DNA of 35,101 nt from Spirochaeta sp. (GCA_007130865.1 SLRR01000252.1:1-35101); one strand, 5' to 3'. Shown: positions 15,526 to 23,671, counted from the stretch's first letter. Numbers and translations: made by a program. The notes: generated from the sequence alone by a model not told the origin.

Positions 15526-15595
15526 CCAATCGCTCCTTATTCTGGCTATCTCTCACGAAGACAATAGCTCGTGCCAAGGAGCGGTATAACATTGG
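15526..15595. repeat. 70-base imperfect palindrome upstream of higBA
   Basis: CCAAT-CGCTCCTT (15526-15538) pairs with AAGGAGCG (15576-15583) and ATTGG (15591-15595). Inside are further pairable arms GCTAT/ATAGC (15545-15549, 15564-15568) or CACGA/TCGTG (15554-15558, 15569-15573). On the plus strand it ends in TTTTT (15596-15600). It could be a recombination site, a small insertion sequence end, or a structured RNA/terminator. No plus-strand gene precedes it. Confidence 0.5.
15581..15594. repeat. Right inverted repeat flanking higBA
   Basis: GCGGTATAACATTG matches the reverse complement of 14811-14824 at 13 of 14 positions. It is embedded in the right arm of the 70-base palindrome. Confidence 0.55.
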
Positions 15596-15602
15596 TTTTT
15601 AC

Positions 15603-15645
15603 CACCACCCTGTTGATTTCTTTCCTTACTTGTCAGAATTCCGTC
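15603..15645. repeat. Left copy of direct repeat flanking the glucan locus
   Basis: The 18 bases CACCACCCTGTTGATTTC (15603-15620) recur exactly at 22821-22838. After a divergent 12-base spacer, TCAGAATTCCGTC (15633-15645) matches the other copy at 12 of 13 positions. The copies share orientation and lie at the two ends of the LacI/GH15/ABC/GH66 cluster. This copy contains the GH66 stop codon. Confidence 0.65.
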
Positions 15646-17515
15646 GGGACCGGGTCGGAGCCTCCGGGGATTTCCGAAACCACACCAGCCGCCAGAGCCA
15701 CACCGGCGGTACGGTCACGCGACAGGCGGGTCCTTTGTGAGTTGCTATTTCTTCCAGATCCAGTTTTTCCGGTGGCGTCGGGTTCCGGCGCTCCCCGAAT
15801 GGATCCTCCGCATCCCCTCTGTCGGGAGAATCGCTTCCTGCCTCTGCTATCGGTTCAGTGCTCACCAGGGTGATCTGGATCTCTCTGATCGGACCCGTTG
15901 GTAGCGGCTTAGGCCGATTCCACTCGTCGTTTGAGAGTTCCGTCAGGTTTACCAGTGAGACGACGTAGTATTCCGGGGTCTCCCGGACAGCCGCCCAGAC
16001 GGCTCCGGCGTCGGGAAACGCGGAAATCCCCGGACCCGGAGACGGTATCTCGAAGAGCACCTCGTCGTCCGGGCCGTGAGCGTGGTCCAGGGTAATCTCC
16101 TCGCTGTCCGACGCGCTCAGTAACGATCCGTAGGCGGTAAGCATGTCGTAATACCGCGTGATCAACGCCCTTCCCCGCTCCGACAACGATCCGTGCCGGA
16201 CGTAATAGGGATGGGACAACACACATCCCGCTTCGCCGAGTACAAGATGCGTAGCACCGCTCGTGGTAATTACCGCGGTTGCATACAGAAGAGAGGCGAT
16301 CGCTTCTGCAGTCGGGTCACCCGCGGGATTTTCCTCCGATTCGGTTTCCTCCGGGTCGAACGGTGTAAGGTACGCCGCCAGAACGGGCGTCCGCCGGGAT
16401 TGCAAACGAGCCTCCCGGGATATCCGCCAGAGATCACGGTAACGTGTGTTCGGCGGCCATACCTCGACATAGGTCGCGTCCAGGTCACATTGCGAGAGAG
16501 CAGGAACAGGCCAGTTGTTGACGGCGTTGAAAAAGAGCGTCGCTCCACGTCCGCACCGTTCCTCGATCGCCGCGCGTGTCCGGGATATCAGTGACGGAAA
16601 CTCCTCGTCCAGAGATACCACCGCGCCGTTCTCGTCATACCCGCGCTTGGGAAAACCGTAGGTATCCATATGAATGCCCTCAAAGCCGATCGCGTCGCAG
16701 ACCCGGGAGAACTCTTCCACGATATGCGTCGTCCACGATGAGTTTCGGGAAACGTTCATTATCGCGAGCCAGTCCACGAGGGAATACGGTGTTCCGTCGC
16801 GCTGGAAAAGTCGTTCTTCCGGATGCGCGTCGGCGTACTCCCGGGATGCGCCGTACACCGCTCCGTACGCGATCGGATGCATACCGCGCTCCCGGCAACC
16901 GGCCACTTTTTCTTTGACCGTTTCGATATCCAGGTTCCGCCCGAGCGGATCGACGTACCGGCGTTCCGGAGGTAACAACCGGTCGTGCCGGTACATCCAG
17001 TCGTAGAACTGTACGTGCGAAATATGACACGCGGTCAACCAGTCGAGGTCGTCCTGGTCGGTATCCTCCGAAGAAAACCCGGTGAGGAATCCGTAACGGG
17101 GAGACGCCTGCTCCCGGTTGAACCCGGCCGGTGACTCTTCCGGGGTGTTCTCGTCACCAACTGGACGTTCGCCGGTGGTTGATAATCCCGCCGTATCGCA
17201 CGCCGTTGCGGCGATCGACCGCATTCCGTCGCGTCCTCGGACGTTCACGATCGCGCGGAACCCCTGCCAGCGATCGGTCCCGGCACAAAATTCCGTCTCC
17301 CACCGGACGGTCCCGCCGGGAGAGAGTTCGATCCGGCGTTCCTCCACATAAGTTGGATCCGGTCCTCCCCGATACAGACACAACTCCAGGGTTCCCGCAA
17401 AGGAATGCCCGCCGCCGGAAGATCCTCCTACGCTACGAAGTATAAAAGACAGCGGCTCATCACCGTTGAAACGGGACTTGACCGGCCGGATATCGATGTT
17501 CACGTTGTGTTCCAT
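15626..17515 (-). CDS. Glycoside hydrolase family 66 (dextranase / cycloisomaltooligosaccharide transferase-like)
   Basis: A 629-residue enzyme with the GH66 layout: N-terminal beta domain (~1-110), (beta/alpha)8 barrel from ~138 (PRYGFLTGFSSED) and a C-terminal beta domain. The nucleophile is in FEGIHMDTYGF (Asp284) and the acid/base in DATYVEVWP (Glu351), matching the Asp/Glu pair of known dextranases. Family members cut alpha-1,6-glucan or make cyclic isomaltooligosaccharides. No signal peptide is visible, so it probably acts in the cytoplasm on imported oligosaccharides. It is the last gene of the operon, 7 bases after the permease. The last ~15 residues are basic and lie in a repeat shared with the other end of the locus, so the C-terminus may have been reshaped by recombination. 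Confidence 0.85.
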   Translation of the reverse strand: MEHNVNIDIRPVKSRFNGDEPLSFILRSVGGSSGGGHSFAGTLELCLYRGGPDPTYVEERRIELSPGGTVRWETEFCAGTDRWQGFRAIVNVRGRDGMRSIAATACDTAGLSTTGERPVGDENTPEESPAGFNREQASPRYGFLTGFSSEDTDQDDLDWLTACHISHVQFYDWMYRHDRLLPPERRYVDPLGRNLDIETVKEKVAGCRERGMHPIAYGAVYGASREYADAHPEERLFQRDGTPYSLVDWLAIMNVSRNSSWTTHIVEEFSRVCDAIGFEGIHMDTYGFPKRGYDENGAVVSLDEEFPSLISRTRAAIEERCGRGATLFFNAVNNWPVPALSQCDLDATYVEVWPPNTRYRDLWRISREARLQSRRTPVLAAYLTPFDPEETESEENPAGDPTAEAIASLLYATAVITTSGATHLVLGEAGCVLSHPYYVRHGSLSERGRALITRYYDMLTAYGSLLSASDSEEITLDHAHGPDDEVLFEIPSPGPGISAFPDAGAVWAAVRETPEYYVVSLVNLTELSNDEWNRPKPLPTGPIREIQITLVSTEPIAEAGSDSPDRGDAEDPFGERRNPTPPEKLDLEEIATHKGPACRVTVPPVWLWRLVWFRKSPEAPTRSRRNSDK

Positions 17516-17522
17516 GCTAGGC

Positions 17523-18362
17523 TCAACCTTTCAGACCCGTCGTGGAGATTCCCTCGATAAACAACCTCTGAAATCTCATGAAAACCAGAAATATCGGAAC
17601 AAGCGAGACGATCGACGCGGCAAAGACGATCCCCCACTCCGTGCGGTACTGCGTCTGGAAAAAGGCGATTGCGATCGGCAGCGTACGACGAGCAGCGCTT
17701 CGGATCGCTACATGAGCCCAGGCGAACTCGTCCCAGGCGTATACAAAAGAGAAGATGCTTATCACCGCGAGTGCCGGCCTCGAGAGGGGCAGCATGATCT
17801 TCCACCACACCTGGAGTCGGGATGCACCGTCGATAAACGCCGATTCCTCGAGATCCGCCGGAATACCTATAAGAAACCCGCGCATCAGGAATGTCTGCAT
17901 CGGCAGGTTCATCGCGACGTACACCACGACCAGTCCCGGGAGTTTATCCAGCAGCCCGATGGAACGCACCACCACGAACTGCGGTATGATCAGCATCACC
18001 GGGGGAATCATCAATCCCAGGATTACCAGCAGAAAAAGGAATCGTCGTGTCGGGAAATCTATCCGGGCCAGCGCATAGGAGAGCAACGATGCACAAACAA
18101 CCGTTCCCGTGGTGGTCGCCACCGCTACCACCGCGCTATTTACGAAGTACCGACCAAAGCGACCACGGGTGAGGGCTCGCGCGTAGTTTTGAAGCGTGAT
18201 CTCCGCCGGCCATAATCGTGGCGGCAGTTCAAAAATAAACGATTGCGGTTTCAACGACGTTACGAGCATATACCAGAACGGAAACAGGGAGATTACCGCC
18301 CCGACAAACAGCAACGTATAAACGATCAGCGACTCGATTCGGCGTTCGGTAATCGTCGTCAT
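17523..18362 (-). CDS. Sugar ABC transporter permease (MalG/CUT1 type)
   Basis: A 279-residue inner-membrane permease with about six helices and the EAA loop ESAFIDGASRLQVWWKIMLPLSRPA that docks the ATPase. It is the second permease of a CUT1 oligosaccharide importer and overlaps the preceding permease by 4 bases (ATGA-type coupling). No ATPase is encoded nearby, so a shared MalK/MsmK-type ATPase encoded elsewhere is expected. Confidence 0.92.
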   Translation of the reverse strand: MTTITERRIESLIVYTLLFVGAVISLFPFWYMLVTSLKPQSFIFELPPRLWPAEITLQNYARALTRGRFGRYFVNSAVVAVATTTGTVVCASLLSYALARIDFPTRRFLFLLVILGLMIPPVMLIIPQFVVVRSIGLLDKLPGLVVVYVAMNLPMQTFLMRGFLIGIPADLEESAFIDGASRLQVWWKIMLPLSRPALAVISIFSFVYAWDEFAWAHVAIRSAARRTLPIAIAFFQTQYRTEWGIVFAASIVSLVPIFLVFMRFQRLFIEGISTTGLKG

Positions 18363-19270
18363 AACGAGCTCTCTCCCGATTGCAGCAGCCGGATCTGTAC
18401 GAGGCTCACGAGCAGAACAAAAACGGTCAGAACGTAACTGATCGCCGCACCGTACCCGAACTCCAGGTTGCCGAACGCCGCATCGTACATCAGGGTCAGA
18501 ACGAAGTGCGTCTGATCCAGCGGGTTGCCGCCCTCGGTGATAACCATATTGGAGACGTAACCGTTAAGCGTTCCGATCGTCCGTACCACGATCAGAAAGA
18601 GCGTGGTCGGTGCAAGAACGGGCAAGACCACCGATACGATCCGGCGAAACCGTCCCGCTCCGTCCATGAGCGCCGCTTCTACGAGCGAGGACGGTACGGT
18701 CTGTAACGCCGCGAGGTAAATGATCGCGCACCACCCGACGCCTTTCCAGATCTCCACCAGGTGAACCGGCACAAGGGCAAGATGCGGGTCCGCCAGCCAC
18801 CGGATGTTCCTGTCCACAAGACCGAGCACGTCCCGCAGGACATAGTTCACCAGGCCCGCCTGGGCATTGAACACGTACACGAACAGCACTCCCACGATCA
18901 CCCAGTTGGTAATCACCGGAAGGTAGAACACGAACCGAAAGAGCCCGCGCCCCCGCACGTCACGATTAAGCAGAATCGCCGCCACCAGCCCCAGGACGAT
19001 CTGCACCGGGACCGTAACCGCCGAATACACCACGGTGTTTACGACGGCGCGCCGGAAGATCGGGTCGTTGAAAGCTCGACTATAGTTGCCGAGTCCCATC
19101 CAGACGGAGTTTCGCGCGTCGGCGATTCGCCAGTCAAAGAAGCTCATAGCAAAGGAATACCCCATCGGGATCACCACGAGTATCGTATAAAGGAGAACTC
19201 CCGGCAGTATGAACGGAAGCGCCGTTGCCAGACGGCGACGGCGACTTCCGTGTACAAGCGTCATTCCCAA
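18359..19270 (-). CDS. Sugar ABC transporter permease (MalF/CUT1 type)
   Basis: A 303-residue permease with six predicted helices, GVLLYTILVVIPMGYSFAMSF near the N-terminus and an EAA loop, EAALMDGAGRFRRIVSVVLPVLAPT. It pairs with the MalG-type permease downstream and the binding protein upstream (11-base gap). The N-terminus is short as in CUT1 permeases outside the maltose system. Confidence 0.92.
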   Translation of the reverse strand: MGMTLVHGSRRRRLATALPFILPGVLLYTILVVIPMGYSFAMSFFDWRIADARNSVWMGLGNYSRAFNDPIFRRAVVNTVVYSAVTVPVQIVLGLVAAILLNRDVRGRGLFRFVFYLPVITNWVIVGVLFVYVFNAQAGLVNYVLRDVLGLVDRNIRWLADPHLALVPVHLVEIWKGVGWCAIIYLAALQTVPSSLVEAALMDGAGRFRRIVSVVLPVLAPTTLFLIVVRTIGTLNGYVSNMVITEGGNPLDQTHFVLTLMYDAAFGNLEFGYGAAISYVLTVFVLLVSLVQIRLLQSGESSL

Positions 19271-19281
19271 ACGTTCATCCT

Positions 19282-20517
19282 CTAATCGGCGAGAAGCCGG
19301 TCGATTTCATCGGCAGCCTGATCGAGAGCACTCTGCACGGACTGGTCTCCTCGAAGCATCCGCTGGAACGCGTTGTCGATCGCGCGATCTATCTGGTTCC
19401 AGGCAGGATGCGGCAACCGAGCCTGAGCGGTCTCCAACTGCTGCATGAAGATATCGAAGTACTCCGGCATCGCCGGGTCTCCGCGTAATCCTGCTCGCGT
19501 AGGCATTACACCAACCTGTGCCATCGTTCGCTGAGCCTCCTCCGAAACCAGGTGCTCCAGCCAGAGCATGGCGGCATCGGTATTTCCGGCGTTCCGGAAT
19601 ATTACCGCGTTTTCTCCTCCCACCACGGAACTGTTGGTGCCGTCCGGTCCGGCGGGTACCAACGCAAAGTTTACGTCAAAATCAGGGTAAGTATCGCGAT
19701 AGATGTCCACCATCCACGGGCCGTCAATTATCATAGCGTAACGACCGGAGCCGTGACCGTCGGCGGTCCCGATCCCACCGCCAAGCACGTTGGGAGACAA
19801 CGCCTCGTCCTCAAACAGTTCCACCAGGAGCGTAAACGCACGAACGCTTTCCTCTCCGTTGATATAGCCCTGTGCGGTGGTCATCGCGTCGTCCACGATC
19901 CGTCCTCCCATGGAGTAGAATAACGGTGCCGGCGCCCAGAAATACGTACCGCCCAGGGCGTAACCGTATCTCTCCCGGTTGGAGTCGGAAAGTGCCTGCG
20001 CCGCTGTAACGAACTCCTCCATCGTCTCCGGAGGCCCCGCTACTCCATGCGCATCAAACAACCCGCGATTCCAGAGCAGCACCTGCGTATTCGTATTCTG
20101 GGGCAGGCCATAGTACTGCCCTTCCCATTCCGCAGTCGCCAGGGGGCCCGGGAAAAACTCCTCGCGCAATGATTCAAAACCGGGAAAGACCTCGTCCAAT
20201 GGAAGAAGCCATCCCTCCCGGGCAAACTCCGGAACCCAGATGATATCAAGCCGCGCCGTTTCCGGGGCATCACCGGCAGCCACGGAGGTGAGGATCACGT
20301 TCCGGAAGTCGTCCCAGGCATACTGCGTCGCGTCGATCCGTATACCCGGATTCTGAGCTTCAAACTCCGCGATAACTTTCGCGAGTTGTTCATTCTCGGG
20401 GTCACTCATGGTATGCCAGTAACGTACCGTTTGCACCCCTTCTTCTCTGCCTCCGCCGGCAGAAACCATAGCCGCAACGAACACCAGCGTGATCGTCAAT
20501 ACCAGTAACCGTCTCAT
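19282..20517 (-). CDS. Extracellular sugar-binding protein of the ABC transporter
   Basis: A 411-residue exported binding protein of the CUT1 class (SBP_bac_1). The N-terminus MRRLLVLTITLVFVAAMVSAGGG is a signal peptide. No Cys follows, so it is not a standard lipoprotein. Family hallmarks include VRYWHTMSDPENEQLAKVIAEFEAQNPGI, the Pro-rich hinge region, and YAMIIDGPWMVD. The start at 20517 is fixed by a strong AAGGAGGAGGT ribosome site, rejecting longer frames. By context it binds isomaltooligosaccharides or related alpha-glucans for the two permeases downstream. Confidence 0.93.
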   Translation of the reverse strand: MRRLLVLTITLVFVAAMVSAGGGREEGVQTVRYWHTMSDPENEQLAKVIAEFEAQNPGIRIDATQYAWDDFRNVILTSVAAGDAPETARLDIIWVPEFAREGWLLPLDEVFPGFESLREEFFPGPLATAEWEGQYYGLPQNTNTQVLLWNRGLFDAHGVAGPPETMEEFVTAAQALSDSNRERYGYALGGTYFWAPAPLFYSMGGRIVDDAMTTAQGYINGEESVRAFTLLVELFEDEALSPNVLGGGIGTADGHGSGRYAMIIDGPWMVDIYRDTYPDFDVNFALVPAGPDGTNSSVVGGENAVIFRNAGNTDAAMLWLEHLVSEEAQRTMAQVGVMPTRAGLRGDPAMPEYFDIFMQQLETAQARLPHPAWNQIDRAIDNAFQRMLRGDQSVQSALDQAADEIDRLLAD

Positions 20518-20558
20518 ACCTACCTCCTCCTTGTTACAGGATTGGTTAATTAGACCGA

Positions 20559-21638
20559 TCAATCGGTCATCGACTCCAGTGCATGCGTCAGAACCAGATA
20601 CATCGCGTGCGACCACAGGAGCGGCGTGGCAACCGGCCCCCATGCTTCCGTCCAGGACGCGACTTTTTCCACGTCCACCGCCGTATCCATGTTCTGCTCG
20701 GGCATATCGCCGTTAGGCAGCGTCTGAGCTTCCACCCAGCGGGCCGCCTCTTCCGCGGTCTTCCGATCACCACGAATCGCGTAGTACCAGCCGTACCAGG
20801 CCGTGAGAAGCAACCAGCGTCCGCCGCCGTAATAGGTGTCCGACTCGTACCTTTTCAGACCGCCGTCGACCTTGAGATCGCTCTCGATCGCGGTGATCGT
20901 ATTCAGCATTACCGGATCGTCGGGTCGAACCATACCGAAAGGGACCGTCGCCCATATCAGACTCGCGTCTACCTCGTCCGATCCGATGTACTTTGGAAGC
21001 GTTCCCCGTTCGGTAAGGCGGGAAAGCGCCAGATTCCTGATCGCCGCGGTAAGATCGGACGTCTCGTATCCATACGAGGCGACCGCCTGAAGCCCGCCGT
21101 AGAGACACGCCAGCGTCGCCGGGTGGATCCCGGACGAGTTCTCTTCCCACGCGTCAAACGTTGGAAGATCCCAGGTTCGTTCCAGATATCTCACGGTTGT
21201 ATCAACCGCTGTACGCGCCCAGGACGGAATCGAGTCGGCCCCGACTTTTTTCATCCACTCCACCAGGACCCACAACCAGCCTCCGTAACCGTCGGTCTGG
21301 AACGCGGGCCATTCGTCGTCGGGCAACTCTCCCGACAGGGTATACCGCGCCGGGAAGCACTCCCCCTGACGCGGGGGACGCCCCTCCTTGCGGGCGACGG
21401 TGATCCCTTCCAGACTGATGCCGGAATTGTTGATTGCCTCTGCGGCCCATCGGAGAAACCGCTGCGTAGATGCGTCCTCTCCCCGGAGCAGCATGCCGTA
21501 CGCGATGAAACTACCGTCCCTCATCCAGGAGTACCCGTACTGGCTGAACGCGGGACTGGCTGCATAGGCGCCGTTTTTCTCCTGGTTCCGCAGAATCGTC
21601 TCGATGCTGTGCTGTATCAGTTCTTGTCGCCCCTTCAC
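20559..21638 (-). CDS. Glycoside hydrolase family 15-like (glucoamylase/glucodextranase)
   Basis: A 359-residue GH15-type (alpha/alpha)6 enzyme with SQYGYSWMRDGSF (33-44), a first catalytic Glu in DAWEENSSGIHPAT (165/166) and a second in DMPEQNMD (Glu314), followed by the family's PLLWSHAMYLVL. GH15 enzymes release glucose from alpha-1,4/1,6-glucan ends. The protein is shorter than secreted glucoamylases, being just the catalytic barrel, and lacks a signal peptide, so it likely acts on imported sugars alongside the GH66 enzyme. The GTG start at 21638 follows GAGGAGA. It is the first gene of the operon and lies 38 bases downstream of a perfect LacI-type operator. Confidence 0.85.
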   Translation of the reverse strand: MKGRQELIQHSIETILRNQEKNGAYAASPAFSQYGYSWMRDGSFIAYGMLLRGEDASTQRFLRWAAEAINNSGISLEGITVARKEGRPPRQGECFPARYTLSGELPDDEWPAFQTDGYGGWLWVLVEWMKKVGADSIPSWARTAVDTTVRYLERTWDLPTFDAWEENSSGIHPATLACLYGGLQAVASYGYETSDLTAAIRNLALSRLTERGTLPKYIGSDEVDASLIWATVPFGMVRPDDPVMLNTITAIESDLKVDGGLKRYESDTYYGGGRWLLLTAWYGWYYAIRGDRKTAEEAARWVEAQTLPNGDMPEQNMDTAVDVEKVASWTEAWGPVATPLLWSHAMYLVLTHALESMTD

Positions 21639-21676
21639 GTCTATCTGTCTCCTCTTTCCTGTTGTCGCTGCACGCT

Positions 21677-21692
21677 ACGTAAACGTTTACGT
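21677..21692. promoter_or_regulatory. LacI-family operator before the GH15-ABC-GH66 operon
   Basis: The 16-base perfect palindrome ACGTAAACGTTTACGT lies between a weak minus-strand -35 (TTGGAA, 21697-21702) and -10 (TAGCGT, 21672-21677). The same 16 bases recur before lacI at 22736-22751, so the adjacent repressor is the obvious ligand. It has the central CG typical of LacI/GalR operators. Confidence 0.85.
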
Positions 21693-21718
21693 TCGATTCC
21701 AAAAAAAACACGTTCTGC

Positions 21719-22723
21719 TCATGCCCTGTTACCAACTGAACTGCGCTCGGTGATCGAAAACGGTAGCACCACACCCTCATTCCGCCCCTCTATCAGCATC
21801 CGTACCGCCAGGCGTCCCATCGTCGCGATCGGCTGGTGAACCGCCGTGAGCGGTGGAGTCGCCATCATAGCCATCGCGGTATCGTCGTACCCGATGACGG
21901 AAAGGTCTTCCGGGATTCCGAGGCCCCGCTCCCAGGCCGCGGAAATCACTCCCACCGCCATCTCATCGCTCGCGGCGAAAATAGCGGTAATCTCCGGAGC
22001 CCTGTCGAGGAGGTTCACCGCAGCCTGCTTACCAAGAGCAAAATGAAAGTCACCATAGCTGATATAGTCCTGCCGGAAATCGATGCCGCTTGTGTCCAAC
22101 GCTTCCCGGTACCCGTTTACTCGCAGTTTACCAGCGATCGGATCATTTTCCGTACCCGCTACCATCCCGATCCGACGATGGCCCCGTTCAACAAGGTACG
22201 ATACGGCGGCAAAAGCCGCTTTCTGGTCGTCTACGCGCACGTATGGGATCTGATATCGCTCGGACATCGTCGACACGAGAACGATCGGTACGTTCAGCCG
22301 CTCCGCGAGGTGTTCGTACTCGTCGGTAAGGAACTCGCTGGTAAAAACTATGCCGTCTACCTGTTTCTCCGCGAGAACGTTCAGGTACTCCGCGGTACGC
22401 TCTCCGTTCCGGTCGGTGTTGCACACGATCGCGGAATACTGGTGGGAGTGCGCCTCGGTCTCGATACCGCCGAGCAACTCCGACGCAAACTGGCTCGTCA
22501 CCGAGGGAAGAAGCACACCGATCGTATGCGTCCGTTTCTGTACGAGGCCCCGGGCAACGGCGTTGCGGGTGTAGCCCTGCTGCGCAATCGCCGCCTCCAC
22601 GCGTTCCCTCGTAGCATCGCCATATCCCGGTTGCCCATTCAGAATACGGGATACCGTCGCGGTGGAAACGTTAGCGATCCGGGCAATATCTTTTATCGTC
22701 GGTGTCCGTTTATTTGACGCCAT
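21719..22723 (-). CDS. LacI-family transcriptional repressor of the glucan locus
   Basis: A 334-residue regulator with an N-terminal LacI helix-turn-helix (PTIKDIARIANVSTATVSRILNG), hinge helix RNAVARGLVQKRT and a periplasmic-binding-like effector domain starting IGVLLPSVTSQFASELLGGIE. It should repress the GH15-led operon and itself, since identical palindromes lie before both, and be released by an imported sugar. A good AAGGAAAGGG ribosome site fixes the ATG at 22723. Confidence 0.95.
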   Translation of the reverse strand: MASNKRTPTIKDIARIANVSTATVSRILNGQPGYGDATRERVEAAIAQQGYTRNAVARGLVQKRTHTIGVLLPSVTSQFASELLGGIETEAHSHQYSAIVCNTDRNGERTAEYLNVLAEKQVDGIVFTSEFLTDEYEHLAERLNVPIVLVSTMSERYQIPYVRVDDQKAAFAAVSYLVERGHRRIGMVAGTENDPIAGKLRVNGYREALDTSGIDFRQDYISYGDFHFALGKQAAVNLLDRAPEITAIFAASDEMAVGVISAAWERGLGIPEDLSVIGYDDTAMAMMATPPLTAVHQPIATMGRLAVRMLIEGRNEGVVLPFSITERSSVGNRA

Positions 22724-22734
22724 CCCTTTCCTTT

Positions 22735-22752
22735 TACGTAAACGTTTACGTA
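22735..22752. promoter_or_regulatory. LacI-family operator at the lacI promoter
   Basis: An 18-base perfect palindrome, TACGTAAACGTTTACGTA, directly adjoining the -10 box of lacI and 11 bases before its ATG. Repressor bound here would block transcription start, giving autoregulation. Confidence 0.85.
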
Positions 22753-22781
22753 TTTATACCACGGCCTTGCCGCCAGGTCAA
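22753..22781 (-). promoter_or_regulatory. lacI promoter
   Basis: Minus-strand TTGACC (22776-22781), a 17-base spacer and TATAAA (22753-22758) form a near-consensus sigma-70 promoter immediately upstream of the operator. Confidence 0.75.
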
Positions 22782-22820
22782 CCGGATATTATACAGAAAG
22801 TGTCGAACGGGACTGGTATG

Positions 22821-22863
22821 CACCACCCTGTTGATTTCACACTTTATCGATCAGAAATCCGTC
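22821..22863. repeat. Right copy of direct repeat flanking the glucan locus
   Basis: This copy carries the same 18-base block as 15603-15620 and then TCAGAAATCCGTC at the same spacing. It lies between the lacI promoter and the 3' end of the PPOX-fold gene, 7218 bases from the left copy. Confidence 0.65.
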
Positions 22864-22877
22864 AGACCCGGCGGCGC

Positions 22878-23342
22878 TCACGCGTCACGGGGAGACTGTT
22901 TGCCGGTGATCTTTTCTATCTCCACCATGAAGACCGCGGTTCTCTCGACCGCTGCGTCGGGAAACGTAAACGTCCGGTCCGAGTACTGCGCCATGATCGC
23001 CTCCAGTCCGCGCCGCTTGTCCTCTGATTCAGATAGCTGCCGGGCCGTTCCAAAGGCTATCACGCTCCGGTAGTGCATACCCCAGGCGCACGCAGCCTCC
23101 CCCTGAACAACCTCCTCGGGAATATCGAACTCCAGGCATACGCGGTTGTTTTTCTGAAGGATATCGATCTTGCGCCCTTCCCGGGCGCAGTGAAAGTACA
23201 AACTCGATCCGTCGTATCCGAAGTTGAGCGGCACCACATAGGGTTGTTCGTTCTCGGACAACCCCAGCCGGACCACGGTGCACGCCCGGATAACCTGGTC
23301 GATCTCTTCCCGGTGTTCAATCGCTTTCTCGGAACGTCTCAT
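22878..23342 (-). CDS. PPOX-fold flavin-binding protein (pyridoxamine 5'-phosphate oxidase-related, NimA-like)
   Basis: A 154-residue split-barrel protein. It has the order typical of the Pyridox_ox_2 family: an N-terminal helix, RLGLSENEQPYVVPLNFGYDGSSLYFHCAREGRKIDIL, CLEFDI, and a central WGMHYRSVIAFGTARQL. Relatives bind FMN or haem and reduce or sequester small molecules, and NimA members inactivate nitroimidazoles. The exact substrate is not inferable. The start is placed at ATG 23342, since longer frames would run into the divergent gene at 23429. A -10-like TACGAT (23349-23354) ends 6 bases before it with no ribosome site, another possible leaderless gene. Confidence 0.82.
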   Translation of the reverse strand: MRRSEKAIEHREEIDQVIRACTVVRLGLSENEQPYVVPLNFGYDGSSLYFHCAREGRKIDILQKNNRVCLEFDIPEEVVQGEAACAWGMHYRSVIAFGTARQLSESEDKRRGLEAIMAQYSDRTFTFPDAAVERTAVFMVEIEKITGKQSPRDA

Positions 23343-23428
23343 TCGCGCATCGTACACTGTTTTGCGATTCCGGGTCTGGCAACGGGGATTCTCTCCGGTA
23401 TACACTGCCCCGCAGAAGGAGCGTTGCC

Positions 23429-23671
23429 GTGAGTGAGGAAACATACAACGTAAAGAAGTGTTACTGGGAACAGGGACAACTCGTGGTGGTAACCGAGTCG
23501 TCTACGTTTAAACTTGCGGCCAACGAGGGAATACAGGCGCTCAAGTCAAACCGCTGGTGCGTACCCGGATCCCGTGACGGCGACGATCACCGGGAGATTC
23601 CGCTTTTTGACCCGGACGAGCCCCGCCGCATGGCGCTGATCCAGGAACGGATCTCCCACCTGCGGGACTGA
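23429..23671 (+). CDS. Small hypothetical protein (80 residues)
   Basis: Not recognised. It is soluble, with no signal peptide or membrane segment. It starts with a short beta-rich region (VKKCYWEQGQLVVVTESSTFKL), followed by an acidic/basic C-terminal helix (PRRMALIQERISHLRD), and has two Cys residues. The GTG start at 23429 is supported by AAGGAG 8 bases upstream. It is divergent from the PPOX-fold gene. The codon use and ribosome site make it a likely real gene. Confidence 0.6.
   Translation: MSEETYNVKKCYWEQGQLVVVTESSTFKLAANEGIQALKSNRWCVPGSRDGDDHREIPLFDPDEPRRMALIQERISHLRD

Noticed and set aside
15451-15595. Canonical integron attC site upstream of higB
   Set aside because: A GTTRRRY heptamer is present on the minus strand, but no matching RYYYAAC at a suitable distance with paired inner arms was found. 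No integrase is in the window. It is kept only as a suggestion within the higBA finding.
15571-15873. Plus-strand 100-residue open frame beginning in the palindrome
   Set aside because: It runs antisense to the well-supported GH66 gene. Its similarity to a frame near 22800 is explained by the direct repeat.
21701-21708. Run of eight A (T-run on the minus strand) after lacI as an intrinsic terminator
   Set aside because: No stable stem precedes it on the minus strand. It may only influence the nearby promoter.
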